A DNA stretch of 5,763 bases from Deltaproteobacteria bacterium UBA6967 (GTDB lineage Bacteria; SAR324; NAC60-12): assembly GCA_002450295.1 (NCBI GenBank), contig DJYX01000258.1:1-5763 (forward strand), written 5' to 3'. The position numbers were made by a program, and so were the translations under genes. Below are positions 4,770-5,763 of this stretch, piece after piece; position 1 is the first letter of the stretch; every line of letters starts with the position of its first letter. The notes under the pieces were generated by a model. That model worked only from the letters and a program-made list of their open reading frames with translations, did not search any database and had not been told where the DNA came from.

Positions 4770-5569
4770 ACCAGAGATTTTCGATTGTACCCGTTTTCTA
4801 TCTGGCTTTCCTATTGATTCCTCTCTATTGGCTACTGACGATGAGCTTCAAGCCGATGAAGGAAATCGCTGGTCAGCTGACCTTGTATCCAAAGTCCCCA
4901 ACTCTGAATCACTACCAAGTCATTTTCAGTGATTCGAGCTGGTATCTGGGCTATCTCAATGCAACGATCTATGTGCTGATGAATGTTGCCATATGCCTGG
5001 CAGCTGCCATTCCAGCGGCCTATGCTTTCTCTCGCTACCATTTCTTTGGTAGTCGTTCTCTCTTCTTTAGCCTGCTTGCCTTCCGGATGATGTCCCCGGC
5101 AATCCTACTGATTCCAATCGTCCAGATTTTTTCTGATCTCAATCTTATCGACACCTACATCGCAGTGGCACTAGCCCACTGTTTCTTCAACTTACCGATT
5201 GCAATCTGGATTCTCGAAGGATTCATCTCCTCTGTACCGGCCGAATTGGATGAATTGGCGCGTATTGATGGCTACAATCTAGCCACCTATTTTCGAAAGA
5301 TTCTACTGCCTGAAATCGCCCCAGGAATTGCTGTCGCTGCCTTCTTCTGCTTCTTGTTTTCCTGGACCGAAGTCATTCTCTCCAATGCGCTGACAACTAT
5401 TGACGTCAAGCCAATTGGAGCAATCATGTCGCGGGTGTCCAGTGTTTTTACTGCAAACGTGCCGATTCTCTCAGCAGCCGGCGTCTTGACGTTGATTCCA
5501 GGAATTCTGATTGTCATCCTGGTACGTCGTCATCTCACTCGAGGGTTTTCAATGGGTCGGGTCGATTAG
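4766..5569 (+). CDS. glpQ: ABC transporter permease, glycerol type (GlpQ-like, MalG family)
   Basis: This is the partner permease, expected to form a heterodimer with the product of the preceding gene. The ATG at 4766 overlaps the upstream TGA and follows AGGAGG (4756-4761), so translation is coupled. An upstream in-frame start at 4709 would overlap the first permease by about 60 bases and is less likely. The 267-residue product has an N-terminal membrane segment (7-27), then further spans near 65-87, 97-122, 129-150, 186-208 and 235-253. The EAA loop is at 160-182 (ELDELARIDGY then KILLP). The segments YIAVALAHCFFNLPIAIWIL (131-150) and AAFFCFLFSWTEVILS (191-206) and the ending GFSMGRV recall rhizobial GlpQ, the permease, not the phosphodiesterase of the same name. 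Glycerol as substrate is inferred. Confidence 0.88.
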   Translation: MNQRFSIVPVFYLAFLLIPLYWLLTMSFKPMKEIAGQLTLYPKSPTLNHYQVIFSDSSWYLGYLNATIYVLMNVAICLAAAIPAAYAFSRYHFFGSRSLFFSLLAFRMMSPAILLIPIVQIFSDLNLIDTYIAVALAHCFFNLPIAIWILEGFISSVPAELDELARIDGYNLATYFRKILLPEIAPGIAVAAFFCFLFSWTEVILSNALTTIDVKPIGAIMSRVSSVFTANVPILSAAGVLTLIPGILIVILVRRHLTRGFSMGRVD

Positions 5570-5582
5570 CGGTGTTGCCGCT
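5568..5582. terminator. Weak hairpin between convergent glpQ and chemoreceptor genes
   Basis: AGCGG (5568-5572) pairs with CCGCT (5578-5582) around a TGTTG loop, overlapping the glpQ stop codon. The convergent genes are only 22 bases apart, so some shared termination signal is expected here. No T tract follows on either strand, so this may be a weak or Rho-assisted site, or chance. Confidence 0.22.
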
Positions 5583-5591
5583 CAGGAAGGT

Positions 5592-5763
5592 CTAGTTTAC
5601 CGTTGCTGTTTCCATAGCTTTTAATTCTTCAGGTTCAGGCAAGGCAGTTGGACTTTCCCTTTCTTTTTCCGCTTCCTCCTCCCACAAACGAAACTGATGC
5701 ACCACCGCCAACAACTCCTCCGCCTGCTTAGATAACTGTGAACTCGACTTCGCGTTCACCTCC
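5592..5763 (-). CDS. C-terminal end of a probable methyl-accepting chemotaxis protein (partial)
   Basis: The reading frame enters from the right edge on the - strand and ends at TAG (5594-5592), giving 56 visible residues. The first part, VNAKSSSQLSKQAEELLAVV followed by HQFRL, matches the end of the signalling coiled coil of chemoreceptors. There, heptad-spaced Leu/Ala residues are followed by a V-x-x-F motif, as in the common QAxxLxxxVxxF ending. The remaining 31 residues are a hydrophilic, Glu-rich tail (WEEEAEKERESP onward, ending TATVN). The methylation helices, HAMP and sensor domains would lie outside the window. A different coiled-coil protein remains possible. The terminal NWETF-type pentapeptide that tethers CheR and CheB in some receptors is absent. 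Confidence 0.68.
   Translation of the reverse strand, partial: EVNAKSSSQLSKQAEELLAVVHQFRLWEEEAEKERESPTALPEPEELKAMETATVN

Overview
The window holds the start and middle of a bacterial transcription/translation gene cluster, followed by an unrelated transport locus. In order on the + strand: tRNA-Thr(GGT, cut by the left edge), tRNA-Trp(CCA), secE, nusG, rplK (L11), rplA (L1), a long structured leader, rplJ (L10) and rplL (L7/L12), then a hairpin terminator. After a gap of about 415 bases come two overlapping ABC-transporter permease genes that resemble the glycerol permeases GlpP and GlpQ. At the right edge, on the - strand, is the C-terminal end of what looks like a methyl-accepting chemotaxis protein.

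The organism looks like a Gram-negative, proteobacterium-like, chemotactic heterotroph of medium G+C. The ribosomal proteins and NusG are of ordinary bacterial type. A delta-proteobacterial or SAR324-like source is only a guess from overall protein character; nothing in the window fixes the taxon.

Region by region: 1-166 is a two-tRNA cluster. 242-1076 encodes the SecE subunit of the Sec translocon and the elongation factor NusG, 10 bases apart. 1077-1127 is a short leader that folds into a two-stem structure resembling the L1-binding site of 23S rRNA, a likely autogenous control site for rplK-rplA. 1128-2244 is rplK-rplA with a 10-base gap. 2245-2523 is an L10-leader-type RNA. 2524-3472 is rplJ-rplL, encoding the ribosomal stalk. 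3473-3887 has a terminator, one or two possible tiny antisense ORFs and a candidate promoter. 3888-5569 is the permease pair. 5592-5763 is the chemoreceptor tail.

The most unusual points are architectural. rpoB and rpoC, which normally follow rplL, are absent, and a terminator plus a transport locus stand in their place. No tuf gene lies between the Thr and Trp tRNAs. The permease pair has no ATPase or substrate-binding protein gene beside it. A 49-codon ORF with a strong Shine-Dalgarno sequence lies antisense in the rplL-permease gap, and upstream of it a second small ORF reads well only if a one-base frameshift is assumed. I see no CRISPR array, insertion sequence or clearly novel multi-gene system.
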